Source: Pararoseomonas sp. SCSIO 73927 (lineage in GTDB: Bacteria; Pseudomonadota; Alphaproteobacteria; Acetobacterales; Acetobacteraceae). Taken from it: DNA of 64,000 nucleotides. The position numbers and the translations under genes are program-made. A model generated the notes under the pieces. The model made no database searches and was not told the origin of the DNA. It was given only the letters and a program-made list of their open reading frames with translations. The DNA lies in assembly GCF_037040815.1 (NCBI RefSeq), contig NZ_CP146232.1, forward strand, positions 4,124,001 to 4,188,000. Direction: 5' to 3'. Positions 15,629 to 25,061 of the stretch are shown one piece after another; position 1 is the first letter of the stretch, and every line of letters starts with the position of its first letter.

Positions 15629-17959
15629 ATGTCCGTCACTGTCGCATCGCTCGGTTTCCCCAGGATCGGCCCCCGCCGGGAGCTGAAGACCGCGCTTGAG
15701 CGCTACTGGTCCGGCAAGTCGGACCGCACCGCGCTGCTGGCGGCCGCGGCCGAGCTCCGGGCGACGGCCTGGGCGCGGCAGAAGGAGCTCGGCGTGGACC
15801 ATGTGCCGAGCAACGACTTCTCCCTCTACGACCACGTGCTGGACACCAGCGCCATGGTCGGTGCCGTCCCCGCGGTCTACGGCTGGACGGGCGGGCCCGT
15901 GGACCTCGACACCTACTTCGCCATGGCGCGGGGCGCGCAGGGGGCTGAGGGGGGCGAGGCGCACGCCGAGTGCGGGCACGGCTGCACCCACAAGGCGGTG
16001 GACGTGCCGGCCGCCGAGATGACGAAGTGGTTCGACACGAACTACCACTACCTTGTGCCCGAGTTCTCCACGGGCCAGGCCTTCGCCCTCTCCTCCACGA
16101 AGGTGGTGGACGAGTTCCTGGAGGCGAGGGCGCAGGGCGTGCACACGCGCCCCGTGCTGCTCGGGCCCGTGACCTTCCTCCGCCTCGGCAAGAGCCACGC
16201 GGGCGAGGTGAACCGGGAGGAGTTGCTGCGCGCGCTGCTTCCCGTCTACGCCACGGTGCTGCGCCGCCTCTCCGCCGCGGGCGCCGACTGGGTGCAGATC
16301 GACGAGCCCTGCCTCGTGCTGGACCTCACCCATGAGGACCGGGCCCTGCTGGCCATGGCCTATGAGGCGCTGTCGAAGGCGGCGCCGACGGTAAGGCTGA
16401 TGCTGACCACCTATTTCGGCGGGCTGGGCGACAACCTGGACGAGGCGGTGAACCTGCCGGTGGCCGGGCTGCACATCGACCTGATCCGCGCGCCGGATCA
16501 GCTGGACGCGGTGCTGGCGAAGGCGCCGGAGGGGCTGGTGCTCTCGCTCGGCGTGGTGGACGGCCGCAACGTGTGGCGCGCGGATCTGGAGGCGATCCTG
16601 GCGCGGGTGGCGCCCGTGGCGGCGGGCCGTGACATCGTGCTCGCCCCGTCCTGCTCCCTTCTGCACACGCCGATTGACCTGGCGCAGGAGACGGCGCTGG
16701 ACGAGGACGTGCGGAGCTGGCTCGCCTTCGCCGTGCAGAAGCTCGAGGAGCTGGCGACCCTGGCCGGCGCCCTGAACGGGGGGCGGGAGAGCGTGGCGGG
16801 CGCGCTCGCCGCGTCCTCCGCCGCGGCCGCGGCCCGCAAGACCTCGCCCAAGATCCACGACGATGCCGTCGCGGCGCGGTTGAAGGCGGTGGATGCGGCG
16901 ATGGCGCGGCGCGGCATGGGCTTCGCCGAGCGGCGCCGGCTCCAGGTCGAGGCGCTGGGGCTGCCGGCCTTCCCAACCACCACCATCGGCTCCTTCCCGC
17001 AGACCGAGGAGGTGCGCAAGGCGCGCGCCGCCCACGGGAAGGGCGCGATGACGGACGCCGAGTACGAGGCCTTCCTGCGCGAGGAGACGGCGCGCACCGT
17101 CCGCTGGCAGGAGGAGATCGGGTTGGACGTGCTGGTGCACGGCGAGTTCGAGCGCAACGACATGGTGCAGTATTTCGGGGAGCGGCTCTCCGGCTTCGCC
17201 TTCACGAAGCACGGCTGGGTGCAGTCCTACGGCTCCCGCTGCGTGCGCCCGCCGGTCCTGTTCGGCGACGTGTCCCGCCCGGAGCCGATGACGGTGGCGT
17301 GGTGGAACTACGCGCAGGGCCTGACGGAGCGGCCGATGAAGGGGATGCTGACGGGCCCCGTGACCATCCTCAACTGGTCCTTCGTGCGCGACGACGTGTC
17401 GCGCGAACGGGCCTGCCGCCAGATCGCGCTCGCCATCCGGGACGAGGTGACGGACCTGGAGAAGGCCGGCGCCAGGGTCATCCAGATCGACGAGGCGGCC
17501 CTGCGCGAGGGGCTGCCGCTGCGCCGCGGCGACTGGCAGCACTACCTGGACTGGGCGGTGGAGTGCTTCCGGATCACCTCCTCGGGCGTCGGGGACGCCA
17601 CGCAAATCCACACCCACATGTGCTACTCGGAGTTCAACGACATCATCGCGGCGATCGGCGACATGGATGCGGACGTGATCTCGATCGAGACGGCGCGGTC
17701 GAAGATGGAGCTGCTGGGCGCCTTCGCCGATTACCGCTACCCGGCGGAGATCGGGCCGGGGGTGTACGACATCCACTCCCCCCGCGTGCCGGCGGTGGAG
17801 GAGATGACGGGGCTGCTGCAGGCCGCGCGCTCCCGCCTCTCGCCGGAGCAGCTCTGGGTAAATCCGGATTGCGGCCTCAAGACCCGCAAGTGGCCGGAGA
17901 CCCGCGCCGCCCTGGTGAACATGGTGGCCGCGGCGAAGCGGGTCCGGGAGCTGGCGTGA
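15629..17959 (+). CDS. metE: Cobalamin-independent methionine synthase MetE
   Basis: 776 residues, full family length, with both barrels. N-terminal SLGFPRIGPRRELK and EMTKWFDTNYHYLVPEF are signatures. The C-terminal catalytic barrel has TTIGSFPQT, GEFERNDMVQYFGERL, the zinc ligands of HTHMCYSEFND, and NPDCGLKTRKW with the last Cys ligand. It transfers the methyl group of 5-methyl-THF-triglutamate to homocysteine without B12. An unusual His/Cys-rich stretch (residues 112-121, HAECGHGCTH) sits in the N-terminal barrel. Start chosen at MSVTVASLGF. Regulated by the upstream cobalamin riboswitch; metF follows on the same strand. Confidence 0.97.
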   Translation: MSVTVASLGFPRIGPRRELKTALERYWSGKSDRTALLAAAAELRATAWARQKELGVDHVPSNDFSLYDHVLDTSAMVGAVPAVYGWTGGPVDLDTYFAMARGAQGAEGGEAHAECGHGCTHKAVDVPAAEMTKWFDTNYHYLVPEFSTGQAFALSSTKVVDEFLEARAQGVHTRPVLLGPVTFLRLGKSHAGEVNREELLRALLPVYATVLRRLSAAGADWVQIDEPCLVLDLTHEDRALLAMAYEALSKAAPTVRLMLTTYFGGLGDNLDEAVNLPVAGLHIDLIRAPDQLDAVLAKAPEGLVLSLGVVDGRNVWRADLEAILARVAPVAAGRDIVLAPSCSLLHTPIDLAQETALDEDVRSWLAFAVQKLEELATLAGALNGGRESVAGALAASSAAAAARKTSPKIHDDAVAARLKAVDAAMARRGMGFAERRRLQVEALGLPAFPTTTIGSFPQTEEVRKARAAHGKGAMTDAEYEAFLREETARTVRWQEEIGLDVLVHGEFERNDMVQYFGERLSGFAFTKHGWVQSYGSRCVRPPVLFGDVSRPEPMTVAWWNYAQGLTERPMKGMLTGPVTILNWSFVRDDVSRERACRQIALAIRDEVTDLEKAGARVIQIDEAALREGLPLRRGDWQHYLDWAVECFRITSSGVGDATQIHTHMCYSEFNDIIAAIGDMDADVISIETARSKMELLGAFADYRYPAEIGPGVYDIHSPRVPAVEEMTGLLQAARSRLSPEQLWVNPDCGLKTRKWPETRAALVNMVAAAKRVRELA

Positions 17960-17972
17960 CGTGAGGACAGGA

Positions 17973-17994
17973 CCGGGGGCCGCGCGGCCCCCGG
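17973..17994 (+). terminator. Perfect palindromic hairpin between metE and metF
   Basis: A 22-base self-complementary element, arms built on CCGGGGGCC / GGCCCCCGG, begins 14 bases after the metE stop. Without a T-tract it may be a weak terminator or a processing hairpin that lowers metF expression relative to metE. Confidence 0.45.
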
Positions 17995-18047
17995 CCCCGC
18001 AGGGCCGCCCGGATGCGCGGCCGTGAATAGCTAAGAGGGAACGGGTG

Positions 18048-19013
18048 ATGGGAGAGATCGTGAAGCTGGCACCGACGCTGGAGCGCTGGCTGTCGGGCGA
18101 CCGGGTGGGGCCGCTGCCGGCGCGGGGCGCCGACCAGCCCGCGCCGCTCCTCTCCTTCGAGTTCTTCCCGCCGAAGACGGAGGTGCTGGAGCAGCAGCTC
18201 TGGGCCTGCGTGCGGCGGCTGGCGCCGCTACGGCCGCGTTTCGTCTCCGTCACCTATGGCGCCGGGGGCAGCACCCATGCGCGCACCCACGCCACCGTCG
18301 CGCGCCTGGCAACCGAGACGGACCTCGTGCCGGCCGCCCACCTGACCTGCGTGGGCGCGACGCGGGAGGAGGTGGACGAGGTGGCCCGGGGCTACTGGGA
18401 GGCGGGGGTGCGCCACATCGTGGCCCTTCGCGGCGATGCCCCTCCCGGCACCGAGTACGCGCCCCATCCCGGCGGCTACGCCTATGCGGCGGACCTCGTG
18501 GCCGGGCTGCGGCGGATCGCGGATTTCGAGATCTCGGTCGCCGCCTATCCAGAGATCCATCCCTCTGCCCGGAGCCCCGACGACGACCTGGACAGCCTGA
18601 AGCGCAAGCTGGACGCCGGCGCCACCCGGGCGATCACGCAGTACTTCTTCGACACCGCGACCTACCTGCGCTTCCTCGAGCGGTGCCTGAAGGCCGGGAT
18701 TACCGCCCCGATCGTGCCGGGGATCATGCCCGTGTCCAACTACGCCCAGGCCGCCAAGTTCTCCGCCATGTGCGGGACCACCGTGCCGGCCTGGCTGGGC
18801 GCTATGTTCGAGGGCACCGAGGACGACCCGGAGATGCGCCGGACCGTCGCCACCGTGGTGGCCTCGGAGCAGGTCCGCACCCTCCAGGCGAACGGGGTGG
18901 ACGAGTTCCACTTCTACACGTTGAACCGCCCCGAGCTGACCTACGCCATCGCCCATGTCCTGGGCGTGCGGCCCAGGCCGGCCGAGGTGGCGACCCCCGC
19001 CGGGGCCGCCTGA
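18048..19013 (+). CDS. metF: Methylenetetrahydrofolate reductase [NAD(P)H]
   Basis: 321 residues. Signatures of the FAD-dependent MTHFR barrel are visible: FEFFPPKTE near the start with the catalytic Glu, SVTYGAGGSTH, HLTCVGATREEV, ALRGD, AAYPEIHP, QYFFD and PGIMP. It makes 5-methyl-THF, the methyl donor for the upstream MetE, so the two genes form a functional unit. GTG at 18045 directly precedes the chosen ATG at 18048; the GAGGGAACGG stretch upstream is the likely ribosome site. Confidence 0.95.
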   Translation: MGEIVKLAPTLERWLSGDRVGPLPARGADQPAPLLSFEFFPPKTEVLEQQLWACVRRLAPLRPRFVSVTYGAGGSTHARTHATVARLATETDLVPAAHLTCVGATREEVDEVARGYWEAGVRHIVALRGDAPPGTEYAPHPGGYAYAADLVAGLRRIADFEISVAAYPEIHPSARSPDDDLDSLKRKLDAGATRAITQYFFDTATYLRFLERCLKAGITAPIVPGIMPVSNYAQAAKFSAMCGTTVPAWLGAMFEGTEDDPEMRRTVATVVASEQVRTLQANGVDEFHFYTLNRPELTYAIAHVLGVRPRPAEVATPAGAA

Positions 19014-19135
19014 CGCGGCGGCCCGCGCCGATCCCTGCGGGGAGCGGAACGGCGGGAGCAGGAGCCGATCCGAATCGGCAGGCTGTATTACAAGGCGGAT
19101 TCGAGGTAGCCCTTCGGACCACCGGGGAGAGAACG

Positions 19136-20311
19136 ATGAACCGCCGCACCCTCCTGCTCGGCGCGGCCGGGCTGCCGCTGGCACCGGCCGTGCTGGCCCG
19201 CCCGGCGACCGCGCAGAACGCGCCCTTCCGGGTCGGTCTGATCCTCTCCATGACTGGCCCCTTCGCTTCGACGGGCAAGCAGATCGAGGCGGCCGTGCGG
19301 CTCTACGCCCGCCAGAACCCCGCCTTCGCGGGGCGCCCGGTCGAGATCCTGCTGCGCGACGACGGGGGCGCGGCCGACGCCACCCGCCGCCTGGCGCAGG
19401 AGCTGGTGGTGAATGAGAGGGTCTCGGCCCTTGCCGGCTTCGTCCTCACCCCGCATGCCCTGGCCGCCGCCCCGATCGCGGCGCGCGGGCGGGTGCCGAT
19501 GGTGGTGATGTCCGCCGCCACCGCGACCGTGACGGAGGCCTCGCCCTTCGTGTTCCGGACCTCCCAGACCACGCCGCAGGTCACGGTGCCGCTGGCGGGC
19601 TGGGCGGCGGAAAACGGCATCCGCAAGGCCGTCACCGTCGTCTCCGACTACGGCCCCGGGCTGGACGCGGAGAAGTGGTTCGGCCAGCGCCTGGGCTCGG
19701 CGGGCGGCACGGTGGCGGAGGCGCTGCGCGTGCCGCTGGCCAATCCGGACTTCGCGCCCTTCCTGCAGCGCGCGCGGGATGCGACCCCGGAGGCGGTCTT
19801 CGTCTTCGTGCCCGCCGGCGTCGGCTCGGTCTTCATGAGGCAGTTCGCGGAGCGCGGGCTGAAGGATGCGGGCATCCGGCTGATCGCGCTCGGCGACGTG
19901 CTGGACGACGACATCCTGAACGGCATGGGCGATCCGGCGCTGGGCGTCGTCTCCTCCCATCACTACTCCGCCGCGCATGACAGCGAGGCCAATCGCCGCT
20001 TCGTCGCCGCCTTCCGCGAGGCGGCGGGGATGCGGCCGAACTTCATGGCGGCGGGCGGCTATGACGGCATGACCCTGCTGCGGCTGGCTGCCGAGAAGGC
20101 GGGCGCCGGCGCCGCCGGGCAGGTCCTGGCCGACGCGATGAAGGGCCTCTCCTGGGAGAGCCCGCGCGGGCCCGTCAGCATCGACGCGGCCACGCGGGAT
20201 ATCGTGCAGAACGTCTACATCCGCCGCGTCGAGCGGCAGGGGGGCGAGCTGTACAACGTGGAGATCGCCACCGTGCCCGCGGTGAAGGACCCGGCCAAGG
20301 CGGCCGGCTGA
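19136..20311 (+). CDS. Branched-chain amino-acid-type ABC transporter substrate-binding protein (LivJ-like)
   Basis: 391 residues with a signal peptide (RRTLLLGAAGLPLAPAVLARPATAQ). Periplasmic binding fold type I, family HAAT: FRVGLILSMTGPFASTGKQ at the mature N-terminus, then the ligand-site region SAATATVTEASPFVFRTSQT. First gene of a five-gene operon with two permeases and two ATPases. These systems import leucine/isoleucine/valine but many members take aromatic acids, amides or urea; the substrate cannot be fixed here. Confidence 0.9.
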   Translation: MNRRTLLLGAAGLPLAPAVLARPATAQNAPFRVGLILSMTGPFASTGKQIEAAVRLYARQNPAFAGRPVEILLRDDGGAADATRRLAQELVVNERVSALAGFVLTPHALAAAPIAARGRVPMVVMSAATATVTEASPFVFRTSQTTPQVTVPLAGWAAENGIRKAVTVVSDYGPGLDAEKWFGQRLGSAGGTVAEALRVPLANPDFAPFLQRARDATPEAVFVFVPAGVGSVFMRQFAERGLKDAGIRLIALGDVLDDDILNGMGDPALGVVSSHHYSAAHDSEANRRFVAAFREAAGMRPNFMAAGGYDGMTLLRLAAEKAGAGAAGQVLADAMKGLSWESPRGPVSIDAATRDIVQNVYIRRVERQGGELYNVEIATVPAVKDPAKAAG

Positions 20312-20321
20312 TCCACGCCCC

Positions 20322-21182
20322 ATGCTGACGGTCCTGTTCGACGGCATCGCCTACGGGATGGTGCTGTTCATCCTCGCCTGCGGCCTGGCCGTCACGCTGG
20401 GGCTGATGAACCTGGTGAACCTGGCCCATGGCGCCTTCGCCATGGCCGGGGGCTACGCGGCGCTAGTGCTGGTGAACGCCTGGGGCGTGCCCTTCCTGGC
20501 GGCGCTGCCGGTGGTGTTCCTGGCCACCGCCGCCCTGGGCGCGCTGATGGAGCGGACGCTCTACGTGCACGTCTACGCGCGCAGCCACCTGGACCAGGTG
20601 CTGTTCTCCGTGGGGCTGATCTTCATGGCCGTGGCGGTGGTGGACTATGCCGCGGGACCGAGCCAGCAATTCGTGAGGATCCCGGACGCGCTGCGCGGGC
20701 GGATCGAGGTGGCGGGCATCGGCATGGGGATCTACCGCCTGCTGGTCATCGGCATCTGCGGGGCCGTTGCGCTGGCGCTGCACCTGGCCCTGGCCGGTAC
20801 GCGCTTCGGCAGCCGGCTTCGCGCGGCGGTGGATGATTCGCGCGTGGCGCGGGGGCTGGGGATCGATGTCGGGCTGATCTTCACCGTCACCTTCGCCGTC
20901 GGCTCCGGCCTTGCCGGGCTGGGCGGGGCGCTGGGGGCGGACATCCTGGGGCTGGATCCGGGTTTCCCGCTGCGGTTCATGATCTACTTTCTGATCGTCG
21001 TGACGGTGGGCGGCACGGCCTCCATCCCCGGCGCCTTCCTCGCCTCGCTGCTGCTCGGGATCGCGGATGTGGCGGGCAAGTACTACCTGCCCTCGATGGG
21101 TGCCTTCATCATATACGGGGTGATGCTCGCGGTGCTGGTCTGGCGGCCGCAGGGGCTCTTCGGGCGGGCGGGCGCGCGGTGA
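20322..21182 (+). CDS. Branched-chain amino-acid-type ABC transporter permease (LivH-like)
   Basis: 286 residues, about eight hydrophobic helices. Typical LivH sequence: DGIAYGMVLFILACGLAVTL, then GLMNLVNLAHGAF, and AAVDDSRVARGLGIDV as the cytoplasmic coupling-helix region before the last helices. Starts ten bases after the binding-protein stop and overlaps the LivM-like gene by four bases (GTGA). Confidence 0.92.
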   Translation: MLTVLFDGIAYGMVLFILACGLAVTLGLMNLVNLAHGAFAMAGGYAALVLVNAWGVPFLAALPVVFLATAALGALMERTLYVHVYARSHLDQVLFSVGLIFMAVAVVDYAAGPSQQFVRIPDALRGRIEVAGIGMGIYRLLVIGICGAVALALHLALAGTRFGSRLRAAVDDSRVARGLGIDVGLIFTVTFAVGSGLAGLGGALGADILGLDPGFPLRFMIYFLIVVTVGGTASIPGAFLASLLLGIADVAGKYYLPSMGAFIIYGVMLAVLVWRPQGLFGRAGAR

Positions 21183-22171
21183 CGGCCGCACCGGAGGAGA
21201 CGGCCCGCCGGCAACTGGCGGGGCTGGCGCGCTGGCGCCCGGCGGAGATCGCCTTCTGGGCGCTGGTGCTGGCCGCCTACGCCGTGTTTCCGCAGCGCGC
21301 GGCGCTGATCGCGGAGGTGGCGGTGGTGGCCCTCTTCGCCCTCTCGCTGGACCTCGTGCTCGGCTATGCCGGCATCCTCACCCTCGGTCACGCGGCCTTC
21401 TTCGGATGGGGCGCCTACGTCGCCGGGATCGCCGCCTCCCGCGGGTTGGGGGACCCGACGCTCGGCCTGCTGCTGGGCGGCGGGACGGCGGGGGTGCTGG
21501 GGCTGCTCACCGCGCCGCTTGTGCTGCGCGGCGGCGACCTGACGCGGCTGATGGTGACGCTCGGCCTGGCCACCGTTCTCTTCGAGCTGGCCAACCGCTT
21601 CACTGGCCTGACCGGCGGCGCGGACGGGCTGCAGGGCATGATCGTCGGCCCGCTGCTGGGCCGGTTCGAGTTCGACCTCGAAGGGCATGTGGGCGCCGCC
21701 TACGCCCTGGCGGTGCTGTTCCTGGCCTTCCTGCTGCTGCGGCGGATCGCGCTCTCGCCCTTCGGCTGGGCGCTGCGGGCGATCCGCGCCAACCCACTGC
21801 GCGCGGCGGCGCTGGGCATCCCCGTTCGGCGCCGCCTGGTTGCGGCCTACACCCTCGGTGCAGCGCTGGCCGGTGTGGCGGGGGCGCTGCTGGCGCAGGT
21901 GACGGGGTTCGTGTCGCTCGACGTGCTCTCCTTCCAGCGCTCCGCGGATGGGCTGCTGGTGCTCCTGATCGGCGGGGTGGGCTGGCTCTACGGCGGGCTG
22001 GTCGGCGCGGTGGTGTTCAAGCTGATGCAGGACCTGCTCTCCAGCCTCACGCCGCAGTACTGGCAGTTCTGGATCGGCGCGCTGCTGGTCGTGCTGGTGC
22101 TGCTGGGGCGGGACAGGCCGCGCGCCTGGATAGCCCGGCTGCGCCGCCCGGCAGAGGGCGCCGCGCCGTGA
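21179..22171 (+). CDS. Branched-chain amino-acid-type ABC transporter permease (LivM-like)
   Basis: 330 residues, polytopic. LivM features: ALSLDLVLGYAGILTLGHAAFFG, and the coupling region RRIALSPFGWALRAIRANPLRAAALGI. Forms the transmembrane heterodimer with the upstream LivH-like protein. GTG start overlaps the preceding stop; its own stop overlaps the next start in the same way, so the operon is tightly coupled. Confidence 0.92.
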   Translation: MTAAPEETARRQLAGLARWRPAEIAFWALVLAAYAVFPQRAALIAEVAVVALFALSLDLVLGYAGILTLGHAAFFGWGAYVAGIAASRGLGDPTLGLLLGGGTAGVLGLLTAPLVLRGGDLTRLMVTLGLATVLFELANRFTGLTGGADGLQGMIVGPLLGRFEFDLEGHVGAAYALAVLFLAFLLLRRIALSPFGWALRAIRANPLRAAALGIPVRRRLVAAYTLGAALAGVAGALLAQVTGFVSLDVLSFQRSADGLLVLLIGGVGWLYGGLVGAVVFKLMQDLLSSLTPQYWQFWIGALLVVLVLLGRDRPRAWIARLRRPAEGAAP

Positions 22172-22932
22172 ATCCCGCGCTGGAGACGATCGGGCTGACG
22201 CACCGTTTCGGCGCCTTCCTGGCGACCGATAAGGTGAGCCTCTCCCTGCTCCCAGGCGCACGGCACGCGCTGATCGGGCCGAACGGCGCGGGGAAGACCA
22301 CGCTGGTCAACCTGCTGACGGGCGTGCTGCGCCCCGGTGCCGGCCGCATCCTGATGGGGGGTGAGGAGGTGACGGGGCTGGCGCAGGACCGGCGCGTGCG
22401 GCGCGGCCTGTCCCGCACCTTCCAGATCAACCAGCTCTTCCCGGAGATGACGCCGCTGCAGAGCGTCTCCATCGCCGTCTCGCGCCGCATGGGGCTGGAT
22501 GGCGGGTGGTGGCGCCGCCTGGGCCGTGGTGGCCCAGGGGCAGGGCACGTGGCGGAGGAGGCGGCGGAGATCCTCGGCCGCTTCGGGCTGGCCGACGCCA
22601 TGGGGCGCCGCGTCGGCGACCTGCCCTATGGCCGCCAGCGGCTGCTGGAGGTGGCGCTGGCCATCGCCGCCCGGCCGCGCGTGCTGCTGCTGGACGAGCC
22701 CGCCGCGGGCGTGCCGGAGGCGGAGCGGGAGGACATCCTGGCCGCCGTCGCGGCACTTCCGCGCGAGGTGGCGGTGCTGCTGATCGAGCACGACATGGAC
22801 CTGGTCTTCCGCTTCGCCGAGCGCATCACCGTGCTGGTCGCGGGCGCCGTGCTGATGGAGGGCACGCCGGCCGAGGTGGCCGCCGATCCCCGCGTGCGCG
22901 CCGTCTATCTCGGGGAGGGCGGGCATGGCTGA
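22168..22932 (+). CDS. Branched-chain amino-acid-type ABC transporter ATP-binding protein (LivG-like)
   Basis: 254 residues. Walker A GPNGAGKTTL, LivG-type SRTFQINQLFPEMTPLQSV, Walker B VLLLDEPAAGV and the switch His in LLIEHDMDLVF. The signature motif is LPYGRQRLLEVALAI, the LSYGxQR variant usual for LivG. GTG start chosen because it overlaps the LivM-like stop (GTGA) and gives the normal N-terminus. Confidence 0.92.
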   Translation: MNPALETIGLTHRFGAFLATDKVSLSLLPGARHALIGPNGAGKTTLVNLLTGVLRPGAGRILMGGEEVTGLAQDRRVRRGLSRTFQINQLFPEMTPLQSVSIAVSRRMGLDGGWWRRLGRGGPGAGHVAEEAAEILGRFGLADAMGRRVGDLPYGRQRLLEVALAIAARPRVLLLDEPAAGVPEAEREDILAAVAALPREVAVLLIEHDMDLVFRFAERITVLVAGAVLMEGTPAEVAADPRVRAVYLGEGGHG

Positions 22933-23635
22933 GCTGCTCGCCGTCAATGGCCTCTCCGCCGGCTATGGCGGCGCCGCGGTGCTGCACGGGATCGACCTGA
23001 CCCTGGCGGAAGGGCGGTCGATGGCCGTGCTCGGCCGCAACGGCATGGGCAAGACGACGCTGCTGAACAGCATCGTCGGGCTGACCCGCCGCACCGTCGG
23101 CAGCGTGGCGCTGGCCGGGCGCGACATCACCGCCCTTCCGCCGGATCGGCGCGCGCGCGCCGGAATTGGCTGGGTGCCGCAGGAGCGCAACATCTTTCGG
23201 TCCCTCACCGTGGAGGAGAACCTGACCGCCGTCGCGCGCCCCGGGCCGTGGGACGTGGAGCGGGTCTATGCCCTGTTCCCCCGGCTGCGGGAGAGGCGGC
23301 GCAACGGGGGCGACCAGCTCTCGGGCGGGGAGCAGCAGATGCTGGCGATCGGCCGGGCGCTGGTGCTGAACCCGCGCCTGCTGCTGCTGGACGAACCCAC
23401 CGAGGGGCTGGCGCCGGTGATCGTGGAAGAGGTGCTGGCGGCGCTGCGCCGGATCATGCGGGAGGAGGGGCTTTCCGCCCTCGTCGTGGAGCAGCACGCC
23501 CGCAAGATCCTGGGCGTGACGGACGAGGCGGTGATCCTGGAGCGCGGGCGCGTGGTGCACCGGGCCGAGAGCGCGGCGCTGCGGGAGGACGCTGCGGCGC
23601 TGGAGCGCTTCCTGGGCGTGTCCCGGGCAGGGTAA
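22925..23635 (+). CDS. Branched-chain amino-acid-type ABC transporter ATP-binding protein (LivF-like)
   Basis: 236 residues. Walker A GRNGMGKTTLL, Q-loop region GWVPQERNIFRSLTVEENL, signature LSGGEQQMLAIGRAL, Walker B LLLLDEPTEGL and switch His in VVEQHARKIL. GRNGMGKTT is diagnostic for LivF rather than LivG. Overlaps the LivG-like gene by eight bases; last gene of the operon, followed by a strong hairpin. Confidence 0.93.
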   Translation: MAELLAVNGLSAGYGGAAVLHGIDLTLAEGRSMAVLGRNGMGKTTLLNSIVGLTRRTVGSVALAGRDITALPPDRRARAGIGWVPQERNIFRSLTVEENLTAVARPGPWDVERVYALFPRLRERRRNGGDQLSGGEQQMLAIGRALVLNPRLLLLDEPTEGLAPVIVEEVLAALRRIMREEGLSALVVEQHARKILGVTDEAVILERGRVVHRAESAALREDAAALERFLGVSRAG

Positions 23636-23654
23636 GGGGCAGGGCAGGGTAAGG

Positions 23655-23680
23655 GGGCCGGGGAGCGTGCTCCCCGGCCC
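23655..23680. terminator. Strong bidirectional terminator hairpin
   Basis: Perfect 12-bp arms GGGCCGGGGAGC / GCTCCCCGGCCC with a two-base centre, between the convergent LivF-like gene and the second methionine-synthase gene. Serves both strands; no T-tract. Confidence 0.65.
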
Positions 23681-23689
23681 GACCTGGAC

Positions 23690-24823
23690 TCAGCGGCCCC
23701 AGAGTTCCTCGGACAGTTCCGCCACCAGGCGCAGCTTCGCCCATTGCTGCTCCTCGGAGAGCTTGTTGCCCTCCTGCGTGCTGGCGAAGCCGCATTGCGG
23801 GCTGATGGCCAGCTGTTCCATCGGCAGGAACTTTGAGGCGTCGTCCAAGCGGCGCTTCAGCTCGTCCTTGCTCTCCAACTCGCCGGTCTTGCTGGTCATG
23901 ATGCCCAGCACCACCACCTTGTTGCCGCGCGGCACGAAGCGCAGCGGTTCGAAGCCGCCGGAGCGCTCGTCGTCGAACTCCATGAAGTAGGCGTCCACGT
24001 CGATCGCGTTGAACAGCACCTCGGCCACCGGCTCGTAGCCGCCGGTCGCGATGAAGGTGGACTGGAAGTTGCCGCGGCAGAGATGCATGGACATCGCCAT
24101 GTCCTTCGGCCGCGCGCGCGTCGCGCGGTTGATCATGTCGGCGTAGATCTGCAGCAGCCCCTCAACGTGCTCGCCGCGGCGCTTCAGCCCCTCGATCTGC
24201 TGGGGGTCGCAAAGATAGGCGATGTTCACCTCGTCCAGCTGCAGGTAGCGGCAGCCGGCCGCGTAGAAGGCGCCGACCGCCTCCTCATAGGTCGCGCCGA
24301 GGTCGCCGAAGAACTCGTCCATGTGCGGGTAGACGGAACGGTCGATCGCCTCACGCCCGCCACGGAAGTGCACGACGCTGGGGGAGGGGATCGTCTGCTT
24401 CGGGATCGCCGTGCGCGTGCGGGAGGCGGTGTAGCGGAAATCCTCGATCATGCTGGGCTTCCAGCCGATCTTGCCGTTCACCCGCAGCTTATGGCCGAGG
24501 GTCGCGCCCTTGAAGGCCACCTTGTCCTCGGGCTCGTAGATCTCGATGCCCTCGAGGCCGCCGAGGAAGTCGTAGTGCCAGTAGGCGCGGCGGTACTCGC
24601 CATCCGTCGCGGCGCGCAGGCCGACCTCCTCCTGCTTCGCGATGGCGCGGGCGATCTGCTCGTCCTCCACCGCGCGCAGCCCGGCGGCGTCGAGGCGCCC
24701 CTCGGCACGGGCGGCGCGGGCCTCGCGCAGCGCCTGCGGCCGCAGGAGGCTGCCGACATGGTCGGCGCGGAAGCTGGGGAAGCTGGCGGCGCGCGGCCGG
24801 TCAATCGTGTCCGAATGGGACAT
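23690..24823 (-). CDS. B12-independent methionine-synthase-like protein (MetE C-terminal barrel type, short form)
   Basis: 377 residues, half the length of MetE: only the catalytic barrel is present, as in the YxjG/YxjH-like or 'methionine synthase II' group. Starts with FRADHVGSLLRP; zinc-site motifs are MSMHLCRGN (His, Cys) and SPQCGFAS (Cys). The substrate methyl donor of such short forms is generally not methyl-THF-polyglutamate and is unknown here. It has its own cobalamin riboswitch in the 5' leader, implying that it, too, is needed only when B12 is scarce. Confidence 0.9.
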   Translation of the reverse strand: MSHSDTIDRPRAASFPSFRADHVGSLLRPQALREARAARAEGRLDAAGLRAVEDEQIARAIAKQEEVGLRAATDGEYRRAYWHYDFLGGLEGIEIYEPEDKVAFKGATLGHKLRVNGKIGWKPSMIEDFRYTASRTRTAIPKQTIPSPSVVHFRGGREAIDRSVYPHMDEFFGDLGATYEEAVGAFYAAGCRYLQLDEVNIAYLCDPQQIEGLKRRGEHVEGLLQIYADMINRATRARPKDMAMSMHLCRGNFQSTFIATGGYEPVAEVLFNAIDVDAYFMEFDDERSGGFEPLRFVPRGNKVVVLGIMTSKTGELESKDELKRRLDDASKFLPMEQLAISPQCGFASTQEGNKLSEEQQWAKLRLVAELSEELWGR

Positions 24824-24899
24824 GGCTGGGCATCCTGAGGTCGAAGGTCAACGTCACGGCCGAACCCCGGAAGAACCCCGTTCCCGGGCAGCGCGCCAA

Positions 24900-25060
24900 G
24901 GTCGTGCTGGCAGGTCTCCTCGCGCGCGCCTCGCCGCCCCGCGCCACCGGTCCGGTGCGATCCGGCGGCAGGTCGGGGTCGGCTCCGCGCCGAGGTCTGC
25001 GGGGGCAGCCATGGTCTTTCGCCATGTTCCCTTGAAGCCCTCCCGGGCACCAGCGATGCC
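24900..25060 (-). ncRNA. Second cobalamin (B12) riboswitch, upstream of the short MetE-like gene
   Basis: Read on the minus strand, the landmarks occur in order: GGTGCCCGGGAGGG and AAGGGAAC (near 25,050-25,025), GGCGAAAGACC, GGCTGCCCCCGCAGACC (25,010-24,994), a CACCGGACCGGTG hairpin block, and the B12-box-like GAGGAGACCTGCC (24,921-24,909). The B12 box and conserved core are a little more divergent than in the metE copy. The element ends about 80 bases before the ATG at 24,823. Boundaries approximate. Confidence 0.87.
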
Positions 25061-25061
25061 G

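Noticed and set aside
15527-18253. Minus-strand frame of more than 900 codons opposite metE
   Set aside because: Antisense to a fully recognisable MetE, with low-complexity composition; common in DNA of this GC content.
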